Below are positions 7,073 to 14,614 of a stretch of 14,704 nucleotides of DNA, in pieces. The stretch covers positions 1-14,704 of the forward strand of contig CAKTUU010000046.1 in NCBI GenBank assembly GCA_934621505.1. The letters are read 5' to 3'. The notes below the pieces were generated by a model. It was not told where the DNA came from. It made no database searches and saw nothing but the letters and a program-made list of their open reading frames with translations. The position numbers and the translations under genes are program-made. Origin of the DNA: an uncultured Clostridia bacterium (GTDB lineage: Bacteria > Bacillota > Clostridia > Christensenellales > Aristaeellaceae). Within the stretch, counting starts at the first letter, position 1; every line of letters begins with the position of its first letter.

Positions 7073-7101
7073 ATTATAAAAGAATGTGAAAAATTTTGCA
7101 A
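7073..7101 (-). promoter_or_regulatory. Promoter of the permease-glycerate kinase unit
   Basis: On the minus strand TTGCAA (7096-7101) and a perfect TATAAT (7073-7078) are spaced by exactly 17 bp, with an AT-rich spacer. It starts 3 bp after the T-run of the upstream terminator, so the permease unit is transcribed separately from murC. Confidence 0.8.
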
Positions 7102-7103
7102 GC

Positions 7104-7142
7104 AAAAAAGACAAACTTTGCGATTTTTTTGCAAAGCCTGTC
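7104..7142 (-). terminator. Intrinsic terminator of the murC-DUF1653 unit
   Basis: On the minus strand GACAGGCTTTGC (7142-7131) pairs completely with GCAAAGTTTGTC (7121-7110), including two G-U pairs, over a 9-nt loop. Six T residues follow at once (7109-7104). The location after the DUF1653 gene and before the permease promoter fits. Confidence 0.85.
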
Positions 7143-7207
7143 CAAAAAGTACCTTCTGTTGTTTTCTTCCTTGACGCAAAACAAACGCGCAGACCGGCCG
7201 ACCTTTT

Positions 7208-7423
7208 TTAATCGCCCAGATAGCGAAACCGGGGGCCGCTGTAGCCGTCCCGCTCCACCCGCTCGGTCCACATGGCCGCCGGGCGCACCCACAGGCCCTT
7301 TTCACCGTACAGAGCCTGGTAAACCACCATGGGTTCCCGCGTTTCAGAATGGGTGGCCACAAATAGCAGCCGGTATTCGTTGCCTTTAAAATGACGGTAG
7401 CGTCCGGGCTTCAGATCAGGCAT
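7208..7423 (-). CDS. DUF1653 family small protein
   Basis: A 71-aa soluble protein of the DUF1653 family, whose biochemical role is not established. The family pattern covers almost the whole chain: GRYRHFKGNEYRLLFVATHS (8-27), VVYQALYG (33-40), WVRP (45-48) and DGYSGPRF (59-66). The start ATG at 7421-7423 has AAAAGGAG at about 7431-7437, inside the murC coding sequence. The ATG overlaps the murC stop codon region by 8 nt (ATGCCTGA), so its translation is probably coupled to murC. An upstream in-frame ATG at 7441 has no well-placed ribosome site. The link to cell-wall synthesis is by position only. Confidence 0.88.
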   Translation of the reverse strand: MPDLKPGRYRHFKGNEYRLLFVATHSETREPMVVYQALYGEKGLWVRPAAMWTERVERDGYSGPRFRYLGD

Positions 7424-8822
7424 GGCCCTTCTCCTTTTCATGCTCCAAAATCTGATCGTTCAGCTGGTTGATATTGCCGCAGCCCATAGTCAGCACCAAA
7501 TCCCCGGGCTGCCAGTGTTCCCGCAGGTATGTCTCGGTATCGTCAAAGCTGGGCGTGTGGACGGCGTTGATTCCGTGGCGTTTCATGCCCTCCACCACCA
7601 TTTCCGCCTTGATATCCCCAGGGTCCTTTTCCCGGGCGGCGTAAATATCCGTCACCAGGGTGATGTCCGCGTCCCGGGTGCAGGTCAGGTAGTCGTCAAA
7701 CAGACGCTTGACCCGGCTGTAGGTATGGGGCTGCATCACGGCCCACAGGCGGTTGTGAGGCTGTAGCCTGGCTACGGACAGCACATTGCGCATTTCCGTG
7801 GGGTTATGGCCGTAATCATGGTACAGCTTTACCCCCTCCACAACGGAGGTCAGTTCAAACCGGCGGTGCGCTCCCTTAAACTCGCTCATGGCATGGCAGG
7901 CCTTCTGCATATCGGCATGCTGATAATGGGCGCAGGCCAGGGTGGCCAGGGCGTTGTCCACCTGGAAGCTGCCCGCCACCTGCATGGCTACATGTCCAAG
8001 CACCTGTCCCTGAAAAGCCAGGTCAAAATCGCCCCGGCCCAATTCGTCATATTGCAGGTTCAGGGGCCGGTAATCGCAGGTTTCCCCAAAGCCAAAGGTA
8101 TAATGGGCGCAGGAAAGAGCCTTCAGCAGCTCCACCACCCGGCGGTCGTCCCCGTTGCCGATGGCGCAGCCGTTTTGGGGCAGCAGGGCCAAAAACTTGC
8201 CAAAGGTTTGCTGAATATCGTCAATATCCTTATAAAAATCCAGATGATCGGCGTCAATGTTCAAAACCACCGCTACCGTGGGCCGCAGGTGCAAAAAGCT
8301 GGCGTTAAACTCGCAGGCCTCGGCCAAAAAGGTGTCGCTTTTGCCAATGCGGGTGCTTCCGCCGATAAAATCCAGCTGGCCTCCAATATGAATGGTAGGG
8401 TCCATGCCGCACTCCATCATCACCTGGGACAGCATGGACGTGGTTGAGGTTTTGCCATGCGCGCCGCATACGCCGATGGCCGTGCCGTAGCCCTCCATCA
8501 GCTGGCCCAGCAGCGTCGCCCGCTCAATGCTGGGAATGCCCAGCCGTTCCATCTCCACCCGTTCGGGATTGTCCGGCAGAATGGCCACGGTATAAACCAC
8601 CAGGTCCGCCCCATGCACGTTTTCCGCCTTGTGACCAATGGTGACGGGAATGTGCAGATCCTCCCGCAAATGGCGGGTTGTATAGGTTTCCAGATTATCA
8701 GACCCTGTCAGGCGGTATCCTTTTTCCAGCAGCATTTGGGCCAGACCGCTCATGGATGAGCCGCCGATGCCGATCATATGAATATGCTTGCCCTGATAAT
8801 CGCGAATATGCGGTGTGTTCAT
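7416..8822 (-). CDS. murC: UDP-N-acetylmuramate--L-alanine ligase
   Basis: MurC joins L-alanine to UDP-MurNAc with ATP, the first amino acid addition in peptidoglycan stem synthesis, in the cytoplasm. The 468-aa product has the UDP-binding GIGGSSMSGLAQML loop (18-31), an ATP P-loop GAHGKTSTTS (120-129), NIDADHLDFYKDID (188-201) and a C-terminal domain with HDYGHNPTEMRN (335-346) and QPHTYSRVK (364-372). In the C-terminal motif the common DDYxHHPTE is read here as HDYGHNPTE; I take this as a lineage variant. The start ATG at 8820-8822 has GGAGG at 8831-8835. It is transcribed from the promoter at 8865-8894 and followed by an overlapping DUF1653 gene. No other mur gene is adjacent. Confidence 0.96.
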   Translation of the reverse strand: MNTPHIRDYQGKHIHMIGIGGSSMSGLAQMLLEKGYRLTGSDNLETYTTRHLREDLHIPVTIGHKAENVHGADLVVYTVAILPDNPERVEMERLGIPSIERATLLGQLMEGYGTAIGVCGAHGKTSTTSMLSQVMMECGMDPTIHIGGQLDFIGGSTRIGKSDTFLAEACEFNASFLHLRPTVAVVLNIDADHLDFYKDIDDIQQTFGKFLALLPQNGCAIGNGDDRRVVELLKALSCAHYTFGFGETCDYRPLNLQYDELGRGDFDLAFQGQVLGHVAMQVAGSFQVDNALATLACAHYQHADMQKACHAMSEFKGAHRRFELTSVVEGVKLYHDYGHNPTEMRNVLSVARLQPHNRLWAVMQPHTYSRVKRLFDDYLTCTRDADITLVTDIYAAREKDPGDIKAEMVVEGMKRHGINAVHTPSFDDTETYLREHWQPGDLVLTMGCGNINQLNDQILEHEKEKGHA

Positions 8823-8864
8823 GCTTTTTCCTCCGCTTCTCTGGTTGCGGCGTTCGCCAAATGT

Positions 8865-8894
8865 ATTATACGCCCGTATGGGCAGAATAATCAA
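8865..8894 (-). promoter_or_regulatory. murC promoter with dyad in the spacer
   Basis: On the minus strand TTGATT (8889-8894) and a perfect TATAAT (8865-8870) are 18 bp apart. The spacer contains GCCC-GTAT-GGGC (8872-8883), a short dyad placed where a repressor could act. The -35 box lies 4 bp from the -35 box of the divergent promoter. Confidence 0.75.
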
Positions 8895-8898
8895 TACC

Positions 8899-8927
8899 TT
8901 GCGCAGGCGCGATTGCTTTGCTATACT
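8899..8927 (+). promoter_or_regulatory. Promoter of the DUF2974 hydrolase-acetyltransferase unit
   Basis: TTGCGC (8899-8904) and TATACT (8922-8927) are spaced by 17 bp, and the GTG start follows about 35 bp later. It is divergent from the murC promoter and nearly touches it. Confidence 0.7.
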
Positions 8928-8961
8928 GTGCATGTACTAACGGGCAAGGAGGAAACAACCC

Positions 8962-10116
8962 GTGCCGAATATTCAGGATCACGCGCTGGCCGTTGGCGGC
9001 CAAAGCGTGCAGGACAGACCCTTTGACGCGCTGGACGCGCTGATTTTAACCCAGCTGGTATACATGCCCATGGAGGGCCGCATGGATCATGGCGAAAGCT
9101 GCACTGTGCGGGACGGATGGGCCTTTTTAAAGGAACATGTGGATTATGAAGCCCTGGACCAGTTTCAGCAGAAGCGCTACCGCCTGTTTGAGGTGTGCGC
9201 CGGTCTGCCCCGTTATCAGGACTGGCTGATGACGGACTATGTCAACACCATTGACAATGAGCGGGAAATGCAGTTTTGCGCCTGCACCTGGCATATGGAT
9301 CCGGGGCACAGCTGCGTGGCCTTTCGCGGGACGGATTTGACGCTGGCGGGCTGGAAAGAGGACCTGAACATGAGCTTCATGACCGTTCCCTCCCAGACCG
9401 AGGCGGCGGACTATGGACAGCGTATCATTCGCCGGACAGGCGGTCAGGTGTCCCTGTGCGGCCACAGCAAGGGCGGCAATCTGGCGGTTTACGCGGGCGC
9501 GTGCATCCCTCAGCCGGATCAGGACCAGGTACGCCGGGTCTACGGCTTTGACGGTCCCGGCGTGGACGAGGAAACCCTGCACAGCGATGGGTACCGGCGA
9601 ATCAGCCCCCGCATTGAAAGCTATATTCCCCAAAGCAGCGTTGTGGGAATGCTGTTAAACTATCACCCGGTGTATACGGTGGTCAAATCCGTATCTCTGG
9701 GCATTTTGCAGCACGACGCCATGACCTGGCAGGTAGAGGACGGCCGGTTCGTTTGCATGGACGATCTGGATATGGGCGGCAAGATTACCGACGAGGCTCT
9801 GCACGCCTGGCTGGCAACCATGGATCATGAAAAGCGCCGGCTGCTGGTGGATACCCTGTGTCAGGTGGTGGACGCATCCCAGGCGGAGCTGGTAACGGAT
9901 ATTTCCGCCGACTGGCATAAAAGTGCCCTGAAGATGCTGGAAGCCATTCGGGATTTAAAGCCCGGAGTCAAACGGGATGTGCGCAAAATGCTGCGGGCGC
10001 TGTTTTCATCGGGAGCCAGCGAGGTGGTGCGGGCTGTTCTGCCCCATCTGGCCCAGATGCACGACGCGCTGGAGCAGTTGAAGGAGGGAAAAAATGAACC
10101 ACTGCCGCGTCATTGA
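8962..10116 (+). CDS. DUF2974 family lipase-like alpha/beta hydrolase
   Basis: A 384-aa protein of the DUF2974 (Mbeg1-like) group, related to class 3 lipases; the natural substrate is unknown. FRGTDLTLAGWKEDLNMSF (121-139) is the lipase-like oxyanion region and CGHSKGGNLAVYAG (166-179) is the nucleophile elbow with Ser169. FDGPGVDEE (197-205) supplies a candidate acidic residue; the catalytic His is less certain (His235 or His251). There is no signal peptide or clear membrane segment, so it is probably cytoplasmic. The start is a GTG at 8962 with AAGGAGG at 8946-8952. The gene overlaps the next one by 23 nt, which suggests an operon and coupled translation. Confidence 0.85.
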   Translation: MPNIQDHALAVGGQSVQDRPFDALDALILTQLVYMPMEGRMDHGESCTVRDGWAFLKEHVDYEALDQFQQKRYRLFEVCAGLPRYQDWLMTDYVNTIDNEREMQFCACTWHMDPGHSCVAFRGTDLTLAGWKEDLNMSFMTVPSQTEAADYGQRIIRRTGGQVSLCGHSKGGNLAVYAGACIPQPDQDQVRRVYGFDGPGVDEETLHSDGYRRISPRIESYIPQSSVVGMLLNYHPVYTVVKSVSLGILQHDAMTWQVEDGRFVCMDDLDMGGKITDEALHAWLATMDHEKRRLLVDTLCQVVDASQAELVTDISADWHKSALKMLEAIRDLKPGVKRDVRKMLRALFSSGASEVVRAVLPHLAQMHDALEQLKEGKNEPLPRH

Positions 10117-10735
10117 CCTGAATACCTGCCCCCGTCGGGCGCACTTCGAGCATTTTCGCCAGATGGCCTATCCCTATGTGGGCTGCACGGTGAATGTGGA
10201 TATCACCGATTTTCTGGCCGCCGTCAAAGCCAAGGGCCATCCCTTCTTTCTGTCTTTTTTACGCTGCGCCGCCCTGGCCGCAAACGATGTGCCCCAGCTG
10301 CGCCAGCGCATTGCGGATGACGAAATTGTGGAATTTGATTTTTGCCCCACCTCACACACCGTGGCCCGGGAGGACGGCACCTACAGCTATTGCGAGCTGG
10401 ACGCCCGCACGCCGGATTTTCTGGCCTACGCCGCGGCCCGGCAGCGGCAGGCGAAGGAAAGCGGCAATATTGAGGACGCGGATCCCCTGCCGCTGATTTT
10501 TGTTTCCACCCTGCCCTGGTTCAGCTACACCTCGCTGATTCAGCCCACCCCCTACCCAGCCGACAGCAATCCCAGGCTTACCTGGGGACGCTATTTTGAG
10601 CGGGACAGCCGCACCCTGATGCCCGTAACCCTGCTTTGCAACCACGCCCTGGTAGACGGGCTGCATCTGGGGCTTTTTTATGACCGTCTTACAGAAAGAC
10701 TGCGGCAGACGCAAGCCGAAGCAAAGACGGTCTAA
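10094..10735 (+). CDS. Chloramphenicol acetyltransferase-like (CatA-like) O-acetyltransferase
   Basis: A 213-aa protein of the CatA acetyltransferase family, which moves acetyl from acetyl-CoA to hydroxyl groups as a cytoplasmic trimer in known members. RRAHFEHF (14-21) with a conserved Arg, CTVNVDIT (31-38), PWFSYTS (141-147) with the active-site Ser, and NHALVDGLH (183-191) are all present. The catalytic His184 and Asp188 of HxxxDG are kept; the preceding His of the usual HHxxxDG is Asn183. The length matches true CATs. The start ATG at 10094 has AAGGAGGG at 10081-10088, inside the upstream hydrolase gene. Resistance is possible, but a housekeeping acetyltransferase with another acceptor is as likely given its chromosomal operon. 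Confidence 0.85.
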   Translation: MNHCRVIDLNTCPRRAHFEHFRQMAYPYVGCTVNVDITDFLAAVKAKGHPFFLSFLRCAALAANDVPQLRQRIADDEIVEFDFCPTSHTVAREDGTYSYCELDARTPDFLAYAAARQRQAKESGNIEDADPLPLIFVSTLPWFSYTSLIQPTPYPADSNPRLTWGRYFERDSRTLMPVTLLCNHALVDGLHLGLFYDRLTERLRQTQAEAKTV

Positions 10736-10789
10736 AGACCGCGCCCAAAATGGGTGTTCTCCGGTCCATCCCAAGTTGCAGCCGCATCC

Positions 10790-10840
10790 ATCAAACGTCC
10801 AGCCGTTCGCTGTTCCAGCGGGCGCTGGACATTTTGATTT
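10790..10840 (+). terminator. Probable terminator after the acetyltransferase gene
   Basis: GTCCAGC (10797-10803) pairs with GCTGGAC (10824-10830), with an inner CGCT/AGCG stem (10808-10820). Flanking ATCAAA (10790-10795) can pair with TTTGAT (10833-10838). The following ATTTTGATTTT is T-rich but interrupted, so termination may be partial. Confidence 0.45.
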
Positions 10841-10912
10841 TGGCGCTCCATCCATCCCCCGCCCGGGGGCCTTGCCTCCTGTATGCTATCCGTCAACCCG
10901 CTTTCATGGCGT

Positions 10913-10962
10913 GCGCCAGGCGTTTTGCTTTTCCGTGTCCGGAAAAGCAAAACGTTCTGCGC
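10913..10962. repeat. Long perfect-core palindrome
   Basis: A 14-bp perfect stem, CGTTTTGCTTTTCC (10921-10934) with GGAAAAGCAAAACG (10941-10954), has a 6-nt loop. Two G-U pairs and, after a 2-nt mismatch, GCGC/GCGC (10913-10916 with 10959-10962) extend it. No U-run follows on either strand, so it is not a typical terminator. Confidence 0.6.
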
Positions 10963-11007
10963 CAAGCACCCTGACCCACCCCCCGCGAAGCGGCCCAGCC
11001 GGGGCCC

Positions 11008-11036
11008 TTGCCCCCTTGGGGAAAAAGCGGTATACT
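11008..11036 (+). promoter_or_regulatory. Promoter of the polysaccharide gene cluster
   Basis: TTGCCC (11008-11013) and TATACT (11031-11036) are spaced by 17 bp, and the aminotransferase ATG lies 50 bp after the -10 box. The -10 hexamer is good; the -35 is moderate. Confidence 0.6.
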
Positions 11037-11085
11037 AGAGCCAGCCGGCGGCGAATTTTGCCGGGGCTTAGGAAGGATTGTCTTT

Positions 11086-12192
11086 ATGCGTATCAATGTG
11101 ACCCGCAGCTCCATGCCCTCTTTTCAGGAATATATGGACGAAATTCGCGACCTGTGGGATAGCCACTGGCTGACCAATAACGGCGATAAGGCTCTGCTGC
11201 TTCGGCAAAAGCTGGAAGCCTTTTTGGAAGTGCCCTACCTGCCGCTGTTTGTAAACGGCCACCTGGCGCTGGAGGCGCTGCTGGCCGCCATGAACCTGCA
11301 CGGTCAGGTTATTACCACGCCCTTTACCTTCGCGTCCACAACCCACGCCATTGTGCGCAAGGGCCTGACGCCTGTGTTCTGCGATATTCGGGAAAGCGAC
11401 TGCACCCTGGACCCGGATCGGCTGGAGGATCTGATTACCGACCAGACCTGCGCCATCTTGCCGGTGCATGTGTACGGCCGCCTGTGCGATGTGGATAAAA
11501 TCCAGCAAATTGCCGATAAACATAAACTGCCCGTTATTTACGACGCGGCTCATGCCTTCGGCGTTCGGCGGGGGCAGCAGACCGCCGCCCAGTTTGGATT
11601 GGCCTCCATGTTCAGCTTTCACGCCACCAAGGTGTTTAACACCATCGAGGGCGGCGCCATCGCCACAGCGGATGAAAAGCTGAACCAGCAGCTGGCCCTG
11701 GAACGGAACTACGGCATTACCGGACCGGAGGACGTGGTGTCCGTTGGCGGCAACGCAAAAATGAATGAATTTCAGGCCGCTATGGGCCTGTGTAACCTGC
11801 GCCGCCTGGAACAGGATATCGCGGGGCGCAAAGAGGTCAACAACTGGTATGCGGAGCAGCTGGACGGCGTGAAGGGGCTGCGCCTGCTGCCGGTTCAAAA
11901 GGGCGTGCAAAGCAACTACGCCTATTTCCCGGTGATCTTTGAAGGCGGAAAGGCTGTGCGGGACGCGGTATGCGCCGCCCTGGGCAAGGAAAGCATCTAC
12001 GCCCGCAAATATTTTTATCCGCTGATTACGGACTTTGCCTGCTATCAGGGGCAGCCGGGCTTCGACAGCAGCCTGACCCCTGTGGCCAAACGCGTCTCTG
12101 ACGGAGTGGTCACCCTGCCCCTGTACCCGGAACTGCCCAGGGAGGACGTGCTGCTGATCTGCCGCGTCATCCGGGAGGTTCTCCGTGGCTGA
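11086..12192 (+). CDS. DegT/DnrJ/EryC1/StrS family sugar aminotransferase
   Basis: A 368-aa PLP-dependent enzyme that moves an amino group, usually from glutamate, to a nucleotide-linked keto-sugar for cell-surface polysaccharides. NGHLALEALLAAMN (57-70) and TTPFTFASTTHAI (77-89) hold the cofactor phosphate. YDAAHAFGV (152-160) carries Asp153 for the pyridine ring, and FSFHATKVFNTIEGG (176-190) carries Lys182 as the Schiff-base lysine. KMNEFQAAMG (225-234) is also conserved. The start ATG at 11086 is preceded by AGGAAGG at 11070-11076. An upstream ATG at 11008 falls inside the promoter and is rejected. It opens a cluster with a flippase and an ATP-grasp protein; the exact sugar cannot be read. 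Confidence 0.92.
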   Translation: MRINVTRSSMPSFQEYMDEIRDLWDSHWLTNNGDKALLLRQKLEAFLEVPYLPLFVNGHLALEALLAAMNLHGQVITTPFTFASTTHAIVRKGLTPVFCDIRESDCTLDPDRLEDLITDQTCAILPVHVYGRLCDVDKIQQIADKHKLPVIYDAAHAFGVRRGQQTAAQFGLASMFSFHATKVFNTIEGGAIATADEKLNQQLALERNYGITGPEDVVSVGGNAKMNEFQAAMGLCNLRRLEQDIAGRKEVNNWYAEQLDGVKGLRLLPVQKGVQSNYAYFPVIFEGGKAVRDAVCAALGKESIYARKYFYPLITDFACYQGQPGFDSSLTPVAKRVSDGVVTLPLYPELPREDVLLICRVIREVLRG

Positions 12193-13651
12193 GGCGCGCG
12201 GCCAAAAGGCTGCCTCCTCCTTCCTGTTTAAGCTGATTGAAAGCCTGGGAGCCCAGGGCATTTCCTTTGTGGTCAGCGTGGTGCTGGCGCGTCTGCTCAC
12301 CCCGGACGATTACGGCGTGCTAAGCATGCTGACGGTGTTTATCGCCGTGTCCCAGGTATTTGTGCAAAGCGGACTGAACACGGCCCTGATTCAAAAAAAG
12401 CAGGTGGACGAAACCGACCTGAGCTCGGTGTTTTTCGTCAGCTTGGGCATTGCCGTTGGATTGTACGCGCTGTTGTTTTGCCTGTCGCCGGTTATCGCGG
12501 CTTACTTTCACATGGCCGCCTTGCAAAAAGCCCTGCGGGTGCTGGCGCTGGTATTGCTGCCCGGCGCGCTGGTATCGGTGCAGAACGCGGTGGTGGCCCG
12601 GCGGATGGCCTTTCGCAGGCTGATGCTGTGCAGCCTGATCGCCACGGCTTTTTCCGGGGCTGTGGGGGTGACCATGGCGCTGAAGGGGCTGGGCTACTGG
12701 GCGCTGGTAGGCCAGCAGCTGGCCAATCAGCTATGTCTGGCGGCGGCGCTGGGCGTCGCGCTGAAGTGGCGGCCCGCAATGCGCTTTTCCCTGGAAAGAG
12801 TGAAAGGTCTGGTGCGCTTTGGCTGGAAGCTGCTGCTATCTAGCCTGCTGGACACCGGGTATCAAAACCTGCGCACGGCGGTCATCGGCAAACAGTTCAA
12901 CGAACAGACCCTGGGCTTTTACAACCGGGGCAAGCAATTTCCGGAACTGGTCATGAACGCGGTGAACGGGTCCATTCAAAGCGTGATGCTGCCGGTTCTA
13001 TCCGAAAGTCAGGACGATATATTCCGGATGAAGCAGATGATGCGCCGGTCGGTGATGGTATCCAGCTTTCTGGTGCTGCCGCTGATGGCCGGGCTGGCGG
13101 CGGTGGCCAAGCCTCTGGTCAGCCTGCTGCTTACGGAAAAATGGCTGTCCTGCGTTCCTTTTTTGCAGATTTGCTGTATCGATTTTGCCTTTTACCCCAT
13201 TCATACGGCCAATTTGCAGGCCATTAACGCCATGGGCCGCAGCGACGTCTTTCTAAAGCTGGAGCTTATCAAAAAAAGCTATGGGCTGGTCATTCTGGCT
13301 ATTACGGCGCTGTGCTTTCACAGTGTACTGGCTATTGCCTGGGGCGCGGTGATCAGCACGCTGCTATCCGCCGTGATAAACGCCGCGCCCAACCGCAAAT
13401 TCCTTCACTACGGCTATTTGGAACAGATGAAGGACATTCTGCCGCCCCTGGGGCTGGCAATCGGCATGTTCCTGTGCGTATCGGCGGTGGGATGGCTTGG
13501 ATTGCCTACGTTGGCCACTCTGCTGATTCAAGTTCTGCTGGGAATAGCGATTTATGCCGGGCTGGCGCTGCTGCTTCGGCTGGAGGCCCTTACCTATCTG
13601 CTGGATTTGCTGAAAACCCTGAAAAACAAACGTCGCGGCGTTCAAGCCTGA
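12185..13651 (+). CDS. Polysaccharide flippase, Wzx/PST family of the MOP superfamily
   Basis: A 488-aa polytopic membrane protein predicted to flip undecaprenyl-linked oligosaccharide units across the cytoplasmic membrane. The N-terminus shows the family pattern VLARLLTPDDYGVLSM (33-48) and QSGLNTALIQKKQVDETDLS (61-80), followed by repeated hydrophobic segments to the C-terminus and a basic tail. The GTG start at 12185 overlaps the aminotransferase stop by 8 nt (GTGGCTGA), with GGAGG at 12174-12178, so translation is probably coupled. A neighbouring sugar aminotransferase supports a role in capsule, exopolysaccharide or wall-glycan export rather than drug efflux or MurJ function. The substrate is unknown. 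Confidence 0.9.
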   Translation: MAEARGQKAASSFLFKLIESLGAQGISFVVSVVLARLLTPDDYGVLSMLTVFIAVSQVFVQSGLNTALIQKKQVDETDLSSVFFVSLGIAVGLYALLFCLSPVIAAYFHMAALQKALRVLALVLLPGALVSVQNAVVARRMAFRRLMLCSLIATAFSGAVGVTMALKGLGYWALVGQQLANQLCLAAALGVALKWRPAMRFSLERVKGLVRFGWKLLLSSLLDTGYQNLRTAVIGKQFNEQTLGFYNRGKQFPELVMNAVNGSIQSVMLPVLSESQDDIFRMKQMMRRSVMVSSFLVLPLMAGLAAVAKPLVSLLLTEKWLSCVPFLQICCIDFAFYPIHTANLQAINAMGRSDVFLKLELIKKSYGLVILAITALCFHSVLAIAWGAVISTLLSAVINAAPNRKFLHYGYLEQMKDILPPLGLAIGMFLCVSAVGWLGLPTLATLLIQVLLGIAIYAGLALLLRLEALTYLLDLLKTLKNKRRGVQA

Positions 13652-13666
13652 AGGAGGCGCTTTTCC

Positions 13667-14614
13667 ATGTCCGTCATTCTGTTAACCGCCATTGGCTCCG
13701 CGTCCGCCGCCAGCGCCATCGCGGCCTATCAGGCCCAGGGGCACCGCGTAATCGGCTGCAATATCTATCCGCAAAGCTGGAACGTGGAAAGCACCCAGGT
13801 GGACGCTTTTTTTCAGGCGCTGCCGGCTAAGGACACGAACGCCTACCTGAACCAGATGGAGGAAGCCGTGCGCCGGGAACAGGTGGAGTTTTTGATTCCC
13901 CTGACAGATGTGGAGGTGGACGTGCTTTGCGAGCAAAAGTCCCGCTTTGCCGCCCTGGGATGCACCGTTTGCACCCCCGATGCTCCTGCGACCCGTCTGT
14001 GCCGGAATAAGCGGCGCATGGCAAAAGTGCTGGCGGATGAGGGCATCTGCCAGACCATTCCCACCCGATCTCCCTATGGCTATCAGCCCACAGAAGCCGA
14101 TTTTCCCATGATCTTAAAGCCGGAAAGCGGCCGGTCCAGTCAGGGACTGCAGATTGTTCACAGCATCGGGGCCTTTCAGTCCGCCTTGTCCATGCGGAGC
14201 GATTATATTGCCCAGCCCTATCTGGACGGCGATGTTTTTACCGTGGATGTGGCCCGGGATGTATGCGGCAACGTGCAGGCGCTGGCCCGTCAGGAGCTTT
14301 TGCGAACGGTAAACGGTCTGGGCACCACAGTGAGCATTCTGCCGGAACATCCTCTCAATGCCATCTGCGCCGCCATCGCCCGTCAAGCGGACATTGTAGG
14401 CGTTGTGAATATGGAGTTTATCCATCACAACGATGACTACTACTTTTTGGAGGTAAACCCCCGCTATTCCGGCGGCTTGGGCTTCAGCCTTCTGGCCGGG
14501 GTGAATTTTGCCCAGCTGGAGCTGCTATGCCACCAGGACAAATCCATTGGTTCCAGGCCCCGGGTATCCCCCATGGTGTTAACCCGCCAGGTGTCCTTTG
14601 TGCGTACAAAGTAA
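13667..14614 (+). CDS. ATP-grasp domain ligase of the carbamoyl-phosphate-synthase-like group
   Basis: A 315-aa ATP-grasp protein; such enzymes activate a carboxylate as acyl-phosphate and join it to an amine or other nucleophile. The N-terminal part is a Rossmann-like pre-ATP-grasp domain (VILLTAIGSASAASAIAAY, 3-21). The ATP-grasp core has FPMILKPESGRSSQG (146-160) with Lys151, and the metal-binding end has NMEFIH (248-253) and FLEVNPRYSGG (260-270) with Glu250, Glu262 and Asn264. The start ATG has AAGGAGG at 13651-13657, whose first A is the last base of the flippase stop. It is third in the polysaccharide cluster, suggesting it decorates an amino sugar or makes a glycan precursor. The substrate is unknown. 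Confidence 0.88.
   Translation: MSVILLTAIGSASAASAIAAYQAQGHRVIGCNIYPQSWNVESTQVDAFFQALPAKDTNAYLNQMEEAVRREQVEFLIPLTDVEVDVLCEQKSRFAALGCTVCTPDAPATRLCRNKRRMAKVLADEGICQTIPTRSPYGYQPTEADFPMILKPESGRSSQGLQIVHSIGAFQSALSMRSDYIAQPYLDGDVFTVDVARDVCGNVQALARQELLRTVNGLGTTVSILPEHPLNAICAAIARQADIVGVVNMEFIHHNDDYYFLEVNPRYSGGLGFSLLAGVNFAQLELLCHQDKSIGSRPRVSPMVLTRQVSFVRTK

Larger units (their letters stand above)
10736..11007. repeat. Intergenic region rich in strong inverted repeats
   Basis: I see no credible gene between the acetyltransferase and the promoter of the aminotransferase; the open frames here are low-complexity and lack ribosome sites. The stretch holds a branched terminator-like hairpin (10790-10840), a GC hairpin CCCCC-GCCC-GGGGG (10856-10869), a very long palindrome (10913-10962), and GGCCC/GGGCC and CCGC/GCGG pairs near 10980-11006. 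The density of palindromes suggests a dispersed intergenic repeat element; copies elsewhere in the genome would settle this. Confidence 0.5.

Noticed and set aside
7110..7142. Dyad upstream of the permease -35 box as an activator operator
   Set aside because: On the minus strand the arms pair fully as RNA and six T residues follow, so a terminator for murC-DUF1653 explains it better.
10732..10965. Small open frames in the spacer before the aminotransferase gene
   Set aside because: They cover inverted repeats, have low-complexity translations and no ribosome binding site.
11068..12300. A 410-codon open frame on the minus strand opposite the aminotransferase gene
   Set aside because: It is the shadow of a gene with all PLP-enzyme motifs and has no ribosome site or recognisable domain.
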